From the NCBI RefSeq assembly GCF_030264295.1, contig NZ_CP127173.1, forward strand, positions 4,471,501 through 4,535,500: a DNA stretch of 64,000 bases, given 5' to 3'. Position numbers and translations under genes: made by a program. Every line of letters begins with the position of its first letter. Position 1 is the first letter of the stretch. This DNA is from Amycolatopsis nalaikhensis (GTDB lineage Bacteria > Actinomycetota > Actinomycetes > Mycobacteriales > Pseudonocardiaceae). Positions 35,414-44,574 of the stretch are shown piece by piece. The notes under the pieces were generated by a model. That model saw only the letters and a list, made by a program, of their open reading frames with translations, made no database searches and had not been told where the DNA came from.

Positions 35414-36565
35414 GTGAGATTCCTGCACACCTCCGACTGGCACGTCGGCCGCACGTTCCACGGCGCCGACCTGCTCGCGGAACAGGACGCGGTGCTCGGG
35501 CACCTCGCCGACCTCGTGGCCGGCGAGGCGGTCGACGTCGTCCTGGTGGCGGGTGACATCTACGACCGCGCGGTCCCTTCGGCCGAAGCCGTGCGGGTGG
35601 CGACGAAAGCCGTCGCCCGGATCCGCGCGGCCGGCGCGCAGCTGGTCGTCACGCCGGGGAACCACGACTCGGCGCCCCGCCTCGGCGCCTTCGCGGAGTT
35701 CGCCGCGGCGGGCGGCCTGCACCTGCGCACCACCGTCGCCGGCCTGGCCGAACCCGTGCTGTTCGAAGACGCGCACGGCCCGGTCGCCGTCTACGGAATC
35801 CCTTACCTGGAACCGGAACCGGCGCGGCACGCGCTGGGCGTGCCGGACGCGCGCGGCCACACCGGCGTGCTCACCGAGGCCATGCGCCGGATCCGCGCGG
35901 ACCTCGAAACCCGGCCGGGCACCCGGTCGGTCGTGCTCGCGCACGCGTTCGTCACCGGCGGCGAGCCGACGGACTCCGAGCGCACGATCGCGGTCGGCGG
36001 CGTCGAGCAGGTGCCCGGCTCGGTCTTCGACGGCGTCGGCTACGTCGCGCTCGGCCACCTCCACGGGCCTCAGACGCTCGCCGAGCACCTGCGCTACTCC
36101 GGCAGCCCCCTGGCGTACTCGTTTTCCGAGGCGCGGCAACGCAAATCCGTCTGGCTGGTCGACTTCGACGAAACCGGCCTCGGCGAGGTCCGCAGGCACG
36201 AGCTGCCGGTACCGCGGGCGCTCGCCACGCTCGAAGGCGACATCGAAGATCTCCTCGTGAACCCGGCGCACGACGAGTTCCTCGACCACTTCCTCTCGAT
36301 CACGGTCACCGACCGGGTGCGCCCGGTCGACGCGATGCGGCGGCTGCGCGAGCGGTTCCCGCACGCGGTGCACCTCGAGTGGGAGCCCGCCGGCGGCTAC
36401 GCGGGCGCCCCGCTGCGGTACTCCGACGCCGTGCGCGGCCGCTCCGACATCGAGATCTCGCGCAGCTTCCTCGACGACTGCCGCGGCGCCCCGCCGACCG
36501 AGAGCGAAGAACAGCTCCTCTTCAAGGCCCTGGAAGCGGCCGACCGGGGGGCCCTCGCGAAATGA
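35414..36565 (+). CDS. sbcD: Exonuclease SbcD (Mre11-like nuclease subunit)
   Basis: 383 residues from GTG 35414 (MRFLHTSDWHVGRTFHGADL); the longer frame upstream covers the putative LexA box and is rejected. Metallophosphoesterase motifs: SDWHVG (Asp8, His10), LVAGDIYDRA, VVTPGNHDSAPRLG, LAHAFVTGG and ALGHLHGPQ. It forms the SbcCD (Rad50/Mre11-like) complex that cleaves hairpins and protein-blocked DNA ends. Its stop overlaps the sbcC start (ATGA). Confidence 0.95.
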   Translation: MRFLHTSDWHVGRTFHGADLLAEQDAVLGHLADLVAGEAVDVVLVAGDIYDRAVPSAEAVRVATKAVARIRAAGAQLVVTPGNHDSAPRLGAFAEFAAAGGLHLRTTVAGLAEPVLFEDAHGPVAVYGIPYLEPEPARHALGVPDARGHTGVLTEAMRRIRADLETRPGTRSVVLAHAFVTGGEPTDSERTIAVGGVEQVPGSVFDGVGYVALGHLHGPQTLAEHLRYSGSPLAYSFSEARQRKSVWLVDFDETGLGEVRRHELPVPRALATLEGDIEDLLVNPAHDEFLDHFLSITVTDRVRPVDAMRRLRERFPHAVHLEWEPAGGYAGAPLRYSDAVRGRSDIEISRSFLDDCRGAPPTESEEQLLFKALEAADRGALAK

Positions 36566-39513
36566 GGCTGCACAGGCTGGAGGTCGAAGCCTTCGGGCCG
36601 TACTGCGCACGCGAAGTCGTCGACTTCGACGTGCTCGGCGCCGACGGCCTCTTCCTCCTGCACGGCGAAACCGGCGCGGGCAAGACGACGCTGCTCGACG
36701 CGATCGCGTTCGCGCTGTTCGGCGTGGTCCCCGGCGCCCGCAACGAGGCCAAGCGGCTGCGCTGTGACCTGGCCGAACCCGACCAGGTCACCGAGGTCGC
36801 GCTGGAGCTCACCGTGCAGGGGCACCGGCTGAAGATCGTGCGCAATCCGGAGTACCAGCGGCCGAAGCGGCGCGGCGAAGGCACGACCACCCAGCAGGCG
36901 AAGGTGTCGCTGAGCTGGATCGGCGCCGCGCCCGCCGGTCTGCCGCCGGAGGGGCTCATCCGGATCGAAGAGGTCGCGCGCACGGTCGAGCGGCTGCTCG
37001 GGATGACCGCGGCGCAGTTCTTCCAGGTGGTGCTGCTGCCGCAGGGCGAGTTCGCCCGGTTCCTGCGGTCGGACACCGCCGAGCGCGAAAAGCTCCTCGA
37101 GAGGCTGTTCGGCACCGAGCGCTTCGCCGACGTCGAGCGCTGGTTCGCCGACCTGCGTGCCGAACGCGGCCGGGAGCTGGAAAAGCGGCAGCAGGACGTG
37201 CGGGAGCTGCTGGCGAGGTACGCGCAGGAGGCCCAGCAGGACCCGCCGGAAACCGAGGTCGCCGAGTGGGCCGGCGCGGTGCTGGCGGCGTCCGAAGACC
37301 GCGTCGGGCAGGTGACGGCCGAAGAGGAGCGGGCCAGGGCAGCCGCCCAGCGGGCCGATGTCTACCTGCAGGAAGAACGGGCGAACGCGGAGAAGATCCG
37401 CCGGGTCCGCACCGCGCACCTGCGCCTGCTCGAGATCACCGAGCAGGCGCCGCAACGCGCCGAGTGGGCGCGGGAGGTCGCGGCCGCGCGACGGGCGGCC
37501 GGGGTCGCCGTCGAGGCCGATCTCCTCGACCGCCGGGCCGCCGAACTGACCGAAGCCGAGCAGGCCGAAAAGGCTTGCGGCGCCGAGCTTCGCGCGTTCG
37601 GCACCAATGCAACCGGTGACCTGAAAGCGCGGGCGGCGACCGTGCGCGAAGAGGCGGGCGCGGTCGCCGAACTGGTCGCCGAGGCCGAGCTGCAGCAGCT
37701 CGACGTCATGCGGCGGGATGACCGGAAGCTGGCCGCCGTCACGGCCCGGCAGCAGGTCGAGGAGCTGACGGCCGAGCTGGCCGCGATTCCGGGCCAGCTG
37801 GCCAAGCTGCGTGCGGACGCCCTCGAAGCCGCCGAGGCCGAAGCCAAGCTCGACGGTGCGCGGGCGAAGGTGGAAGAACTGCGGGCGGCGGCGCGCGACG
37901 CGGCCGAACTCCCTGAGGCGGAAGCGAAAGTCGCGCGCGGCGAGGCGAAGCTGCGCGAAGTCGTCGACGCGCACCAGGCCGCGCGTCAGCGGCGCCTCGA
38001 CCTGCGCGAACGGCGGCTCGACGGAATGGCGGCCGAGCTGGCCGCCGCGTTGCCGGAGGGGGCGCCGTGCCCCGTCTGCGGGTCGGCCGAGCACCCGGCC
38101 CCCGCGAACCGGAACGTCGAGCTGGTCGACCCGGCCGAGGAACGCGCCGCCGAAGAAGCCGAGCAGGCGGCGGACGCGGTGCGCCAGCGGGTCGTCGTCG
38201 CGTTGGAAGAGGCGAAGGCGCGGCTCGCCGGGCTGGTCGAACGGCTGGCCGGGCGCACGGCGGAGTCGATCACCGCCGAGCTGGCCGAAGCGCGCTCCGC
38301 GGTCGTCGCGCTGACCGAGCGGGCGGCCGGAAAAGCCAAGCTGGGCCAGCAGGTCGTGCTCTTGGAACGCGACCTCGACGCGCGCACCGAACGGCGTCGC
38401 CGCGCCGAACAGGAAGCGACCGAAGCCACCGCCGACGTCCGGGCCCTGGACGAACGGCTGGCCGAGCGCGAACGCCGTCTGATCGCCGGGCGGGGCGAGT
38501 TCGCGGACGTCGCGGCCCGGCGGACGCACCTGATCGGGCTGGCCGAAGCCCTCGAAGCCGTCGCCGAAGCGCGGACGGCGGTCGCGGGGGCGCGGGAGCG
38601 GGTGACCCAGCAGCGCGCGCTCGTCGAGGCGGCGGTGAAGGCGAAGGGGTTCACGTCGCTGAAGAAGGCGCGGGCCGCGATGCTGCCGGACGAGCAGATC
38701 GAGAAGCTGGAGCAGGGCATCGCCGAGGCCGAAGCGGCCGCGGCGGGGGCGCGGGCGTTGCTGTCCGAGCCGGACCTGTTCGGGATCTCCCCGGACGACG
38801 TCGCGGACGTCGACCGCGCGGCCGACGCGGCTCAGCTGGCGCGAGCGCGCGCCGACTCGGCGTACGCGGCGCTGCGGGTGGCCACCGCGCAGCACGAAGA
38901 GCTGACGCGGCTGGCCGGCCTGCTGCGCAAGTCTCTCGCCGGGCTCGCGCCGGCCGAAGCGGCGTACGCCGAGCTGCGGGCGCTGGCCGAGGTCGTCAAC
39001 GGGCGCGGGCAGAACAGCCGGAAGATGTCGCTGCGCTCGTACGTGCTGGCGGCGCGGCTGGAGGAGGTGGCGGTCGCCGCCACACACCGGCTGCGCACGA
39101 TGAGCCAGGGCCGCTACTCGTTCGTGCACTCGGACGCGGCGGGCGCGCGCGGCACCCGCGGCGGGCTCGGCATCGACGTGCTGGACGACTATTCGGGCAC
39201 GATCCGCCCGGCGAAGACGCTGTCGGGCGGGGAGTCGTTCCTCGCGTCGCTGGCGTTGGCGCTGGGGCTGGCGGACGTGGTCGCCGGCGAGACGGGCGGC
39301 GCGCTGCTGGACACGCTGTTCGTCGACGAGGGATTCGGCACGCTGGACGCCGAAACCCTGGACGTGGTGATGAACATCCTCGACGAGCTCCGCGCGGGCG
39401 GCCGGGTGGTGGGCCTGGTGTCGCACGTGGAGGAGCTGAGGCAGCGCATCCCGACGCGGCTGCGGGTCCGCAAGTCCCGCACGGGCTCGACATTGGAGGT
39501 GCGCGCGGGCTGA
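36562..39513 (+). CDS. sbcC: Exonuclease SbcC (Rad50-like SMC ATPase)
   Basis: 983 residues. The N-terminal ATPase half contains Walker A LLHGETGAGKTTLLDAIAFA (~34-45) and VVLLPQGEFARFLRSDTAER (Q-loop region). Two long Ala/Glu/Arg-rich coiled-coil arms flank the zinc hook PCPVCGSAEHP (~residues 502-508). The C-terminal half carries the ABC signature LSGGESFLASLALALGLADV (~887) and Walker B LLDTLFVDEGFGTLD. It partners SbcD. The ATG at 36562 overlaps the sbcD stop by 4 bp, implying coupled translation. Confidence 0.96.
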   Translation: MRLHRLEVEAFGPYCAREVVDFDVLGADGLFLLHGETGAGKTTLLDAIAFALFGVVPGARNEAKRLRCDLAEPDQVTEVALELTVQGHRLKIVRNPEYQRPKRRGEGTTTQQAKVSLSWIGAAPAGLPPEGLIRIEEVARTVERLLGMTAAQFFQVVLLPQGEFARFLRSDTAEREKLLERLFGTERFADVERWFADLRAERGRELEKRQQDVRELLARYAQEAQQDPPETEVAEWAGAVLAASEDRVGQVTAEEERARAAAQRADVYLQEERANAEKIRRVRTAHLRLLEITEQAPQRAEWAREVAAARRAAGVAVEADLLDRRAAELTEAEQAEKACGAELRAFGTNATGDLKARAATVREEAGAVAELVAEAELQQLDVMRRDDRKLAAVTARQQVEELTAELAAIPGQLAKLRADALEAAEAEAKLDGARAKVEELRAAARDAAELPEAEAKVARGEAKLREVVDAHQAARQRRLDLRERRLDGMAAELAAALPEGAPCPVCGSAEHPAPANRNVELVDPAEERAAEEAEQAADAVRQRVVVALEEAKARLAGLVERLAGRTAESITAELAEARSAVVALTERAAGKAKLGQQVVLLERDLDARTERRRRAEQEATEATADVRALDERLAERERRLIAGRGEFADVAARRTHLIGLAEALEAVAEARTAVAGARERVTQQRALVEAAVKAKGFTSLKKARAAMLPDEQIEKLEQGIAEAEAAAAGARALLSEPDLFGISPDDVADVDRAADAAQLARARADSAYAALRVATAQHEELTRLAGLLRKSLAGLAPAEAAYAELRALAEVVNGRGQNSRKMSLRSYVLAARLEEVAVAATHRLRTMSQGRYSFVHSDAAGARGTRGGLGIDVLDDYSGTIRPAKTLSGGESFLASLALALGLADVVAGETGGALLDTLFVDEGFGTLDAETLDVVMNILDELRAGGRVVGLVSHVEELRQRIPTRLRVRKSRTGSTLEVRAG

Positions 39514-39534
39514 GGATTCGGCCAAGATGAAGCC

Positions 39535-39726
39535 ATGACGGACCAGCCGCCGAACGGCCTGCCCCGCTACCGCTTGCTGACCGGCCCGGACGACGCGAAG
39601 TTCTGCCACCGGGTGAGCGAGGCACTGGACTTGGGCTACCGCTTGCACGGTTCCCCGGCGGCGACATTCGACGGCAATCAGGTGATCGTGGCCCAAGCGC
39701 TGCTGTGGCACGGAGAGCAGGGCTAG
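39535..39726 (+). CDS. DUF1737 domain protein
   Basis: 63 residues: LPRYRLLTGPDDAKFCHRVS, EALDLGYRLHGSPAATFDGN and QVIVAQALLWHG match the small DUF1737 family, a compact beta-alpha-beta fold of unknown function. It starts 21 bp after sbcC and is probably on the same transcript. Its stop TAG interlocks in CTAG with the stop of the convergent alkA gene. Confidence 0.85.
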   Translation: MTDQPPNGLPRYRLLTGPDDAKFCHRVSEALDLGYRLHGSPAATFDGNQVIVAQALLWHGEQG

Positions 39727-41117
39727 GCAGCGGCGCGCCGGAGGTACATCCCGGCGTAGGAACACCACGGCGTCCACGCACGGGCTCGTTCGCCGAGGGA
39801 TTCCGCTGGGATTCCCAGCGCCTCGGCGCCGCGGCGGACGGCGGGGTCGTCGGCGAGCAGCACGTCCGGGGCGCCGAGGATCCGCATCACCACGTAGTCT
39901 GCGGTCGCCGGGTCGACGCACGCCAGCAGTTCCGCCCGCAGCTCCGCGGCGTCCCGGCCGACGTGCACGTCCAGCCGACCTTCCGCCAGGGCGGCGATCC
40001 CGGCGTGGCCCGGCATGGCCGCGGCGACCTCGGCCGCCGTCGGGAACAGTCGCGTCACGCCCCACTCGCCCGGTACCTCCTCGCCGAGCGGCACCTCGCT
40101 CACGAGGGCGCGGAGCAGCAGCTCGTCGCCGTCGACCGCGCCCGGGACCCGGATCCCCGGCACCGCCGCCACGAGCGGTGCCAAAATCGGGTCGGCGCCG
40201 AGCACCCGGGCCACCGCCGCGGGGTCGGCGTCCAAGTCCAGCAACCGGCGCACCCGGCTGACCGCGCTCCCGAGGTCGCGCAGGTCCGTGAGCACCAGCT
40301 CACACCGCACGTGGTCCGGCTGCGGCGTCAACCGCACGACGCCGGAGCCGTGGGCGAGCCGCAGCGTCCGCGCGTACGACTCCGAAGTGACTTCCTCGAC
40401 CCCCGGCACCGCCTGAGCCGCGAAGAAGCGAAGCAAGCCGGCCGCGTCGAAGGGCGGCCTGAACGGCAACCGCAGGCTGAGCCGCGTCCCGCTCAGATCG
40501 CCACCCCGACGTCGCGAAGCAGCGAAGGCGCGAAGCTGCGAAGGCGTCGTCGCGAACACTTCGCGGATCGTCTCGTTGAACTGCCGCACACTCGAGAAGC
40601 CCGCCGCGAACGCGACGTCCGTCAGCGGCAGCTCGGACATCTCGATCAGCAGCCGCGCCGAGTGCGCGCGGTGCGCACGGGCCAGCGCCAACGGGCCCGC
40701 GCCCAGTTCGGCGGTCAGCACCCGGCCGAGCTGACGTTCCGAGTAGCCCAGCCGACGCGCGAGGCCCGGGACGCCTTCGCGCTCGACCGTCCCGTCCGCG
40801 ATCAAGCGCATCGCCCGCGCCGCGAGATCAGCGCGGACGTTCCAGTCCGGCGAGCCCGGCACCGCGTCGGGCAGGCAGCGGCGGCAGGCGCGGAAGCCGT
40901 TGGCCTGCGCCGCCGCCGACGTCGGGAAGAAGCGGACGTTCTGCTCCTTCGGCGTCGACGCCGGGCACGACGGGCGGCAGTAGATGCCGGTCGTGCGGAC
41001 CGCCATGATGAACTGGCCGTCGAAGCGCGAGTCGCGGGCGGTGACCACGCGGTAGCAGCGCTCGGCGTCGCGCCAGAGCGCCGGTGCCTCCGTCGATGTG
41101 ACCATGGATCCGAGCAT
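39723..41117 (-). CDS. alkA: Ada-AlkA fusion: methyl-phosphotriester sensor, AraC regulator and 3-methyladenine DNA glycosylase
   Basis: 464 residues. Ada N-terminal zinc domain (~15-90) with four cysteines, C47, C51, C78 and C81, in the same spacing as E. coli Ada C38/C42/C69/C72, so C47 is the likely methyl acceptor. AraC-type DNA-binding domain at ~95-195 (GVPGLARRLGYSERQLGRVL, LTDVAFAAGFSSVRQFNETI). AlkA-type glycosylase at ~205-464 (SLRLPFRPPFDAAGLLRFFA, LEGR-like ALAEGRLDVHVGRDAAELRA, ARAWTPWCSYAGMYLRRAAA). It senses methylated DNA, activates the adaptive response and excises alkylated bases. ATG 41117 or ATG 41105 could be the start; neither has a convincing ribosome-binding site. Confidence 0.93.
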   Translation of the reverse strand: MLGSMVTSTEAPALWRDAERCYRVVTARDSRFDGQFIMAVRTTGIYCRPSCPASTPKEQNVRFFPTSAAAQANGFRACRRCLPDAVPGSPDWNVRADLAARAMRLIADGTVEREGVPGLARRLGYSERQLGRVLTAELGAGPLALARAHRAHSARLLIEMSELPLTDVAFAAGFSSVRQFNETIREVFATTPSQLRAFAASRRRGGDLSGTRLSLRLPFRPPFDAAGLLRFFAAQAVPGVEEVTSESYARTLRLAHGSGVVRLTPQPDHVRCELVLTDLRDLGSAVSRVRRLLDLDADPAAVARVLGADPILAPLVAAVPGIRVPGAVDGDELLLRALVSEVPLGEEVPGEWGVTRLFPTAAEVAAAMPGHAGIAALAEGRLDVHVGRDAAELRAELLACVDPATADYVVMRILGAPDVLLADDPAVRRGAEALGIPAESLGERARAWTPWCSYAGMYLRRAAA

Positions 41118-41207
41118 GCCAGCAGGTCAGCGCGCTCGCTGGCGGAAATCCGACGCGGCGTTGGGTGCGTGGGGCCCGGCCGGGACAGCCACGTAGACTG
41201 CGGGGTC

Positions 41208-42290
<1,083 letters not shown>

Positions 42291-42368
42291 GCCGGGAGCG
42301 GGTCCCGGAAGAAGCCGGGTAGTCGCAACACCACCCGCGGCGCCTGAGTCTCTGCCACTCTCGAACTC

Positions 42369-42662
42369 GTGAGTGCCTATCTGATCTCCGAGGTCGAAAT
42401 CCTCGACCCGACCCTCGCCGATCGCTACCGCGAGATCGCCGCCGCGTCGATCGCGGCCTACGGCGGCCGCTACCTCGCCCGCGGTGCCAAGCCCACCGTT
42501 CTCGAAGGCGACTTCGAAGAGGAACGGGTGGTCGTCGTGGTCGAGTTCGCGGATCGGGCGACCGCCGAACGCTGGTACGACTCGCCCGAGTACGCCGAAG
42601 GGCGGGAAATCGCCAAGGTCGCCTTGAACCGGCGGCTGCTGCTCGTCGACGGCGTCGCGTGA
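42369..42662 (+). CDS. DUF1330 domain protein
   Basis: 97 residues: YLISEVEILDPTLADRYREI, AAYGGRYLARGAKPTVLEGD, RVVVVVEFADRATAERWYDS and PEYAEGREIAKVALNRRLLL fit the DUF1330 ferredoxin-like dimeric alpha/beta barrel family. No reaction is established. GTG start at 42369; single-gene unit with a terminator right after the stop. Confidence 0.88.
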   Translation: MSAYLISEVEILDPTLADRYREIAAASIAAYGGRYLARGAKPTVLEGDFEEERVVVVVEFADRATAERWYDSPEYAEGREIAKVALNRRLLLVDGVA

Positions 42663-42666
42663 AGAT

Positions 42667-42701
42667 CCTGCCGGGCCTCGGACGTCGCCAGGCCCGGCAG
42701 G
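42667..42701. terminator. Terminator hairpin
   Basis: A 12-bp perfect stem (CCTGCCGGGCCT and its complement) with an 11-nt loop lies between the DUF1330 gene and the convergent miniprotein gene. Confidence 0.7.
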
Positions 42702-42710
42702 CCCCGACCA

Positions 42711-42812
42711 CTAGCCGAGCAAGCCCAGCAGCGCGATGGCGATCAGCACCACCGCGGGGGCGAGTGCGTTGATCCAAGCGCGCTGAGCGGCGGTGAGGGC
42801 GGTGCTGTTCAT
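42711..42812 (-). CDS. 33-residue single-span membrane miniprotein
   Basis: ATG 42812 with GGAAA five bases upstream encodes MNSTALTAAQRAWINALAPA followed by a hydrophobic stretch ending LLGLLG. This is a soluble N-terminus plus one predicted transmembrane helix. It is too short for automatic gene calling. Support comes from the ribosome-binding site, hydrophobicity and its position directly before a terminator. Function unknown. Confidence 0.45.
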   Translation of the reverse strand: MNSTALTAAQRAWINALAPAVVLIAIALLGLLG

Positions 42813-42894
42813 GGCGTTTCCTAGGGCCGAAACCAATGCTTCCGCCTGCTCAGCGCGCTGATCATGCCCTTCGTTAGCGGCTGTGATCGAACTC

Positions 42895-43002
42895 TCAGCC
42901 GTCCGAGTGACGACGATTGCGGGCCGTGAACCAGAGCACGCCACCCGCCGCGGCCACCATCGTCGCGAATGCCGCCGTTCCCACCACGATCGCCTGGGTC
43001 AT
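42895..43002 (-). CDS. 35-residue single-span membrane miniprotein
   Basis: ATG 43002, preceded by GGGAGA, encodes MTQAIVVGTAAFATMVAAAG with a hydrophobic helix running through GGVLWF, followed by a basic tail ARNRRHSDG and a stop at 42895. The shape (short N-terminus, one helix, positive C-terminal tail) suits a small inner-membrane protein with its N-terminus out. It is in tandem with the miniprotein at 42711-42812, 82 bp further on, so both may share a transcript. Confidence 0.5.
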   Translation of the reverse strand: MTQAIVVGTAAFATMVAAAGGVLWFTARNRRHSDG

Positions 43003-43080
43003 CCTGCGTCTCCCTCGAAAAATCTCCTGGTAACCGAGAGACGTCGAAACCCCGCGTTCGTGCACTGAGAGTAGCCGAGA

Positions 43081-43365
43081 TCACAGTGCGGCGAGGACCT
43101 CGTCGATCTGCTGGGCGAGGTCGAAGTCCTTGGCCGTCAGCCCGCCCGCCGAGTGGGTGCTCAGCCGGAACGTCAGCGTGCGCCAGCGGATGTCGATGTC
43201 CGGATGGTGGTCGGCCGCCTCGGCGAGCACCGCCACCCGGTCCACCACCTCGATCGCCTGCATGAAGCTCGCCAGCTCCGCCTCGCGGGAGATCACGGCG
43301 CCGGAACGCGTCCAGTGCGTCCCCAATCGCTCGTCGGCCTCGGAGTCGCTCAAGATTTCCGTCAT
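43081..43365 (-). CDS. phhB: Pterin-4-alpha-carbinolamine dehydratase
   Basis: 94 residues with the family signature AEAADHHPDIDIRWRTLTFR and LSTHSAGGLTAKDFDLAQQI. It dehydrates 4a-hydroxytetrahydropterin, recycling the cofactor of aromatic amino acid hydroxylases, although in many actinobacteria the true substrate is unclear. The mycobacterial counterpart is Rv1159A, as I recall, near mutT2 and typA, as here. It is divergent from the thiamine operon; the 5' ends are only about 40 bp from the riboswitch. Confidence 0.92.
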   Translation of the reverse strand: MTEILSDSEADERLGTHWTRSGAVISREAELASFMQAIEVVDRVAVLAEAADHHPDIDIRWRTLTFRLSTHSAGGLTAKDFDLAQQIDEVLAAL

Positions 43366-43400
43366 GTCTCCATCGTCCTGCGTCCTGGACTACGCTGCAC

Positions 43401-43492
43401 GGTTGCCACGGGAGTCCGGTGAGCCGGGCTGAGAGGCGGGTCACCCGCGACCGTTCGCACCTGACCGGATCATGCCGGCGAAGGGAGGGCTG
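43401..43492 (+). promoter_or_regulatory. TPP riboswitch (THI element) controlling thiBPQ
   Basis: All conserved landmarks are present in order: CGGGAGTCC, the CTGAGAGG thi-box at 43429-43436, and ACCTGACCGGATCATGCCGG followed by CGAAGGGA (43459-43486). In the known TPP aptamer these form the pyrimidine- and pyrophosphate-sensing arms. The expression platform follows: GGGAGGGC (43483-43490) and CCCTCCT (43493-43499), which is complementary both to that segment and to the thiB Shine-Dalgarno AGGAGGG (43515-43521). This supports control of translation start by TPP. Confidence 0.95.
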
Positions 43493-43524
43493 CCCTCCTC
43501 GTCCGGCGAAGTGCAGGAGGGTAG

Positions 43525-44574
43525 ATGAAACGCAGGGCTGTTCGCGCCGCGACGGCCATCGCCGCCGTCAGCGCCGTCGCGGCGGCGTGCTCGCTGTCGG
43601 ACGGTGACGGTGGTACGCAGCAGACGCCCACCGTCACCCTCGTGACGCACGATTCCTTCCTGGCGCCGCAGGAGGTGCTCGACGCCTTCCAGAAGCAGTC
43701 GGGCATCAAGATCTCCGTGCTCAAGCAGGGTGACGCCGGGTCGCTGACCAACAAGCTCGTGCTCACCAAGGCCAACCCGATCGGCGACGTCGCGTACGGC
43801 GTCGACTCGACCTTCGCCTCGCGCGCGCTCAGCGAGGGCGTCTTCGAGCCGTACACGAGCCCGGAGGCCGACCGCGGGCCGCAGCGCTACGCCGTCGACC
43901 CCGAGCACCGGCTGTCGGCGGTCGACGTCGGCGACGTCTGCGTCAACGTCGACACGAACTACTTCACGAGCAAGGGCATCCCGGCGCCGTCGACCTACGA
44001 CGACCTCGCCGACCCGAAGTACAAGGACCTCATGGTCGCCGAGGACCCGGCGACGGCCTCGCCCGGACTGGCGTTCCTGCTCGGCACCATCGCCAAGTAC
44101 GGCGAGGCCGGCTGGAAGGACTACTGGACGAAGCTGAAGGCCAACGGCGTCAAGGTGGTCAGCGGCTGGGAAGAGGCCTACACCAAGGACTTCTCCGGCT
44201 CGTCCGGCAAGGGGCCGCGCCCGATCGTCGTCTCGTACGCGTCGTCGCCCGCCGCCGAGGTCGGCGAGGACGGGAAGCCGCGCACGAAGGCGCTGCTCGA
44301 CACCTGCTACCGGCAGGTCGAGTACGCCGGGGTGCTGGCGAACGGCAAGCAGGCCGAGAACGCGCGCAAGGTCGTCGACTTCCTGCTCTCCCAGCAGTTC
44401 CAGGTGACGGTGGCGGCCAACATGTACGTCTACCCCGCGCGCCAGGGCGTCGACCTGCCCGCGGGCTGGGCGCAGGTCGCCCCGCTGCCGCAGAAGCCGC
44501 AGACGCTGCCCGCGGACCAGGTCCAGGCCGGACGCGAGAAGTGGATCGGCGAATGGCGCACGCTCGTGCAGTGA
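43525..44574 (+). CDS. thiB: Thiamine ABC transporter, substrate-binding lipoprotein
   Basis: 349 residues. Lipoprotein signal MKRRAVRAATAIAAVSAVAA with lipobox AAAC, then a ThiB-type periplasmic-binding fold: VTLVTHDSFLAPQEVLDAFQ, DVAYGVDSTFASRALSEGVF, DVGDVCVNVDTNYFTSKGIP, PSTYDDLADPKYKDLMVAED, KVVSGWEEAYTKDFSGSSGK, PIVVSYASSPAAEV. It captures thiamine or TPP outside the membrane. It is the first gene of thiBPQ, directly under a TPP riboswitch, with AGGAGGG four bases before ATG. Confidence 0.94.
   Translation: MKRRAVRAATAIAAVSAVAAACSLSDGDGGTQQTPTVTLVTHDSFLAPQEVLDAFQKQSGIKISVLKQGDAGSLTNKLVLTKANPIGDVAYGVDSTFASRALSEGVFEPYTSPEADRGPQRYAVDPEHRLSAVDVGDVCVNVDTNYFTSKGIPAPSTYDDLADPKYKDLMVAEDPATASPGLAFLLGTIAKYGEAGWKDYWTKLKANGVKVVSGWEEAYTKDFSGSSGKGPRPIVVSYASSPAAEVGEDGKPRTKALLDTCYRQVEYAGVLANGKQAENARKVVDFLLSQQFQVTVAANMYVYPARQGVDLPAGWAQVAPLPQKPQTLPADQVQAGREKWIGEWRTLVQ

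Noticed and set aside
36397..40065. 1,222-codon frame antisense to sbcC
   Set aside because: It mirrors the Ala/Glu coiled-coil codons of sbcC; no start signal and no protein-like motifs.
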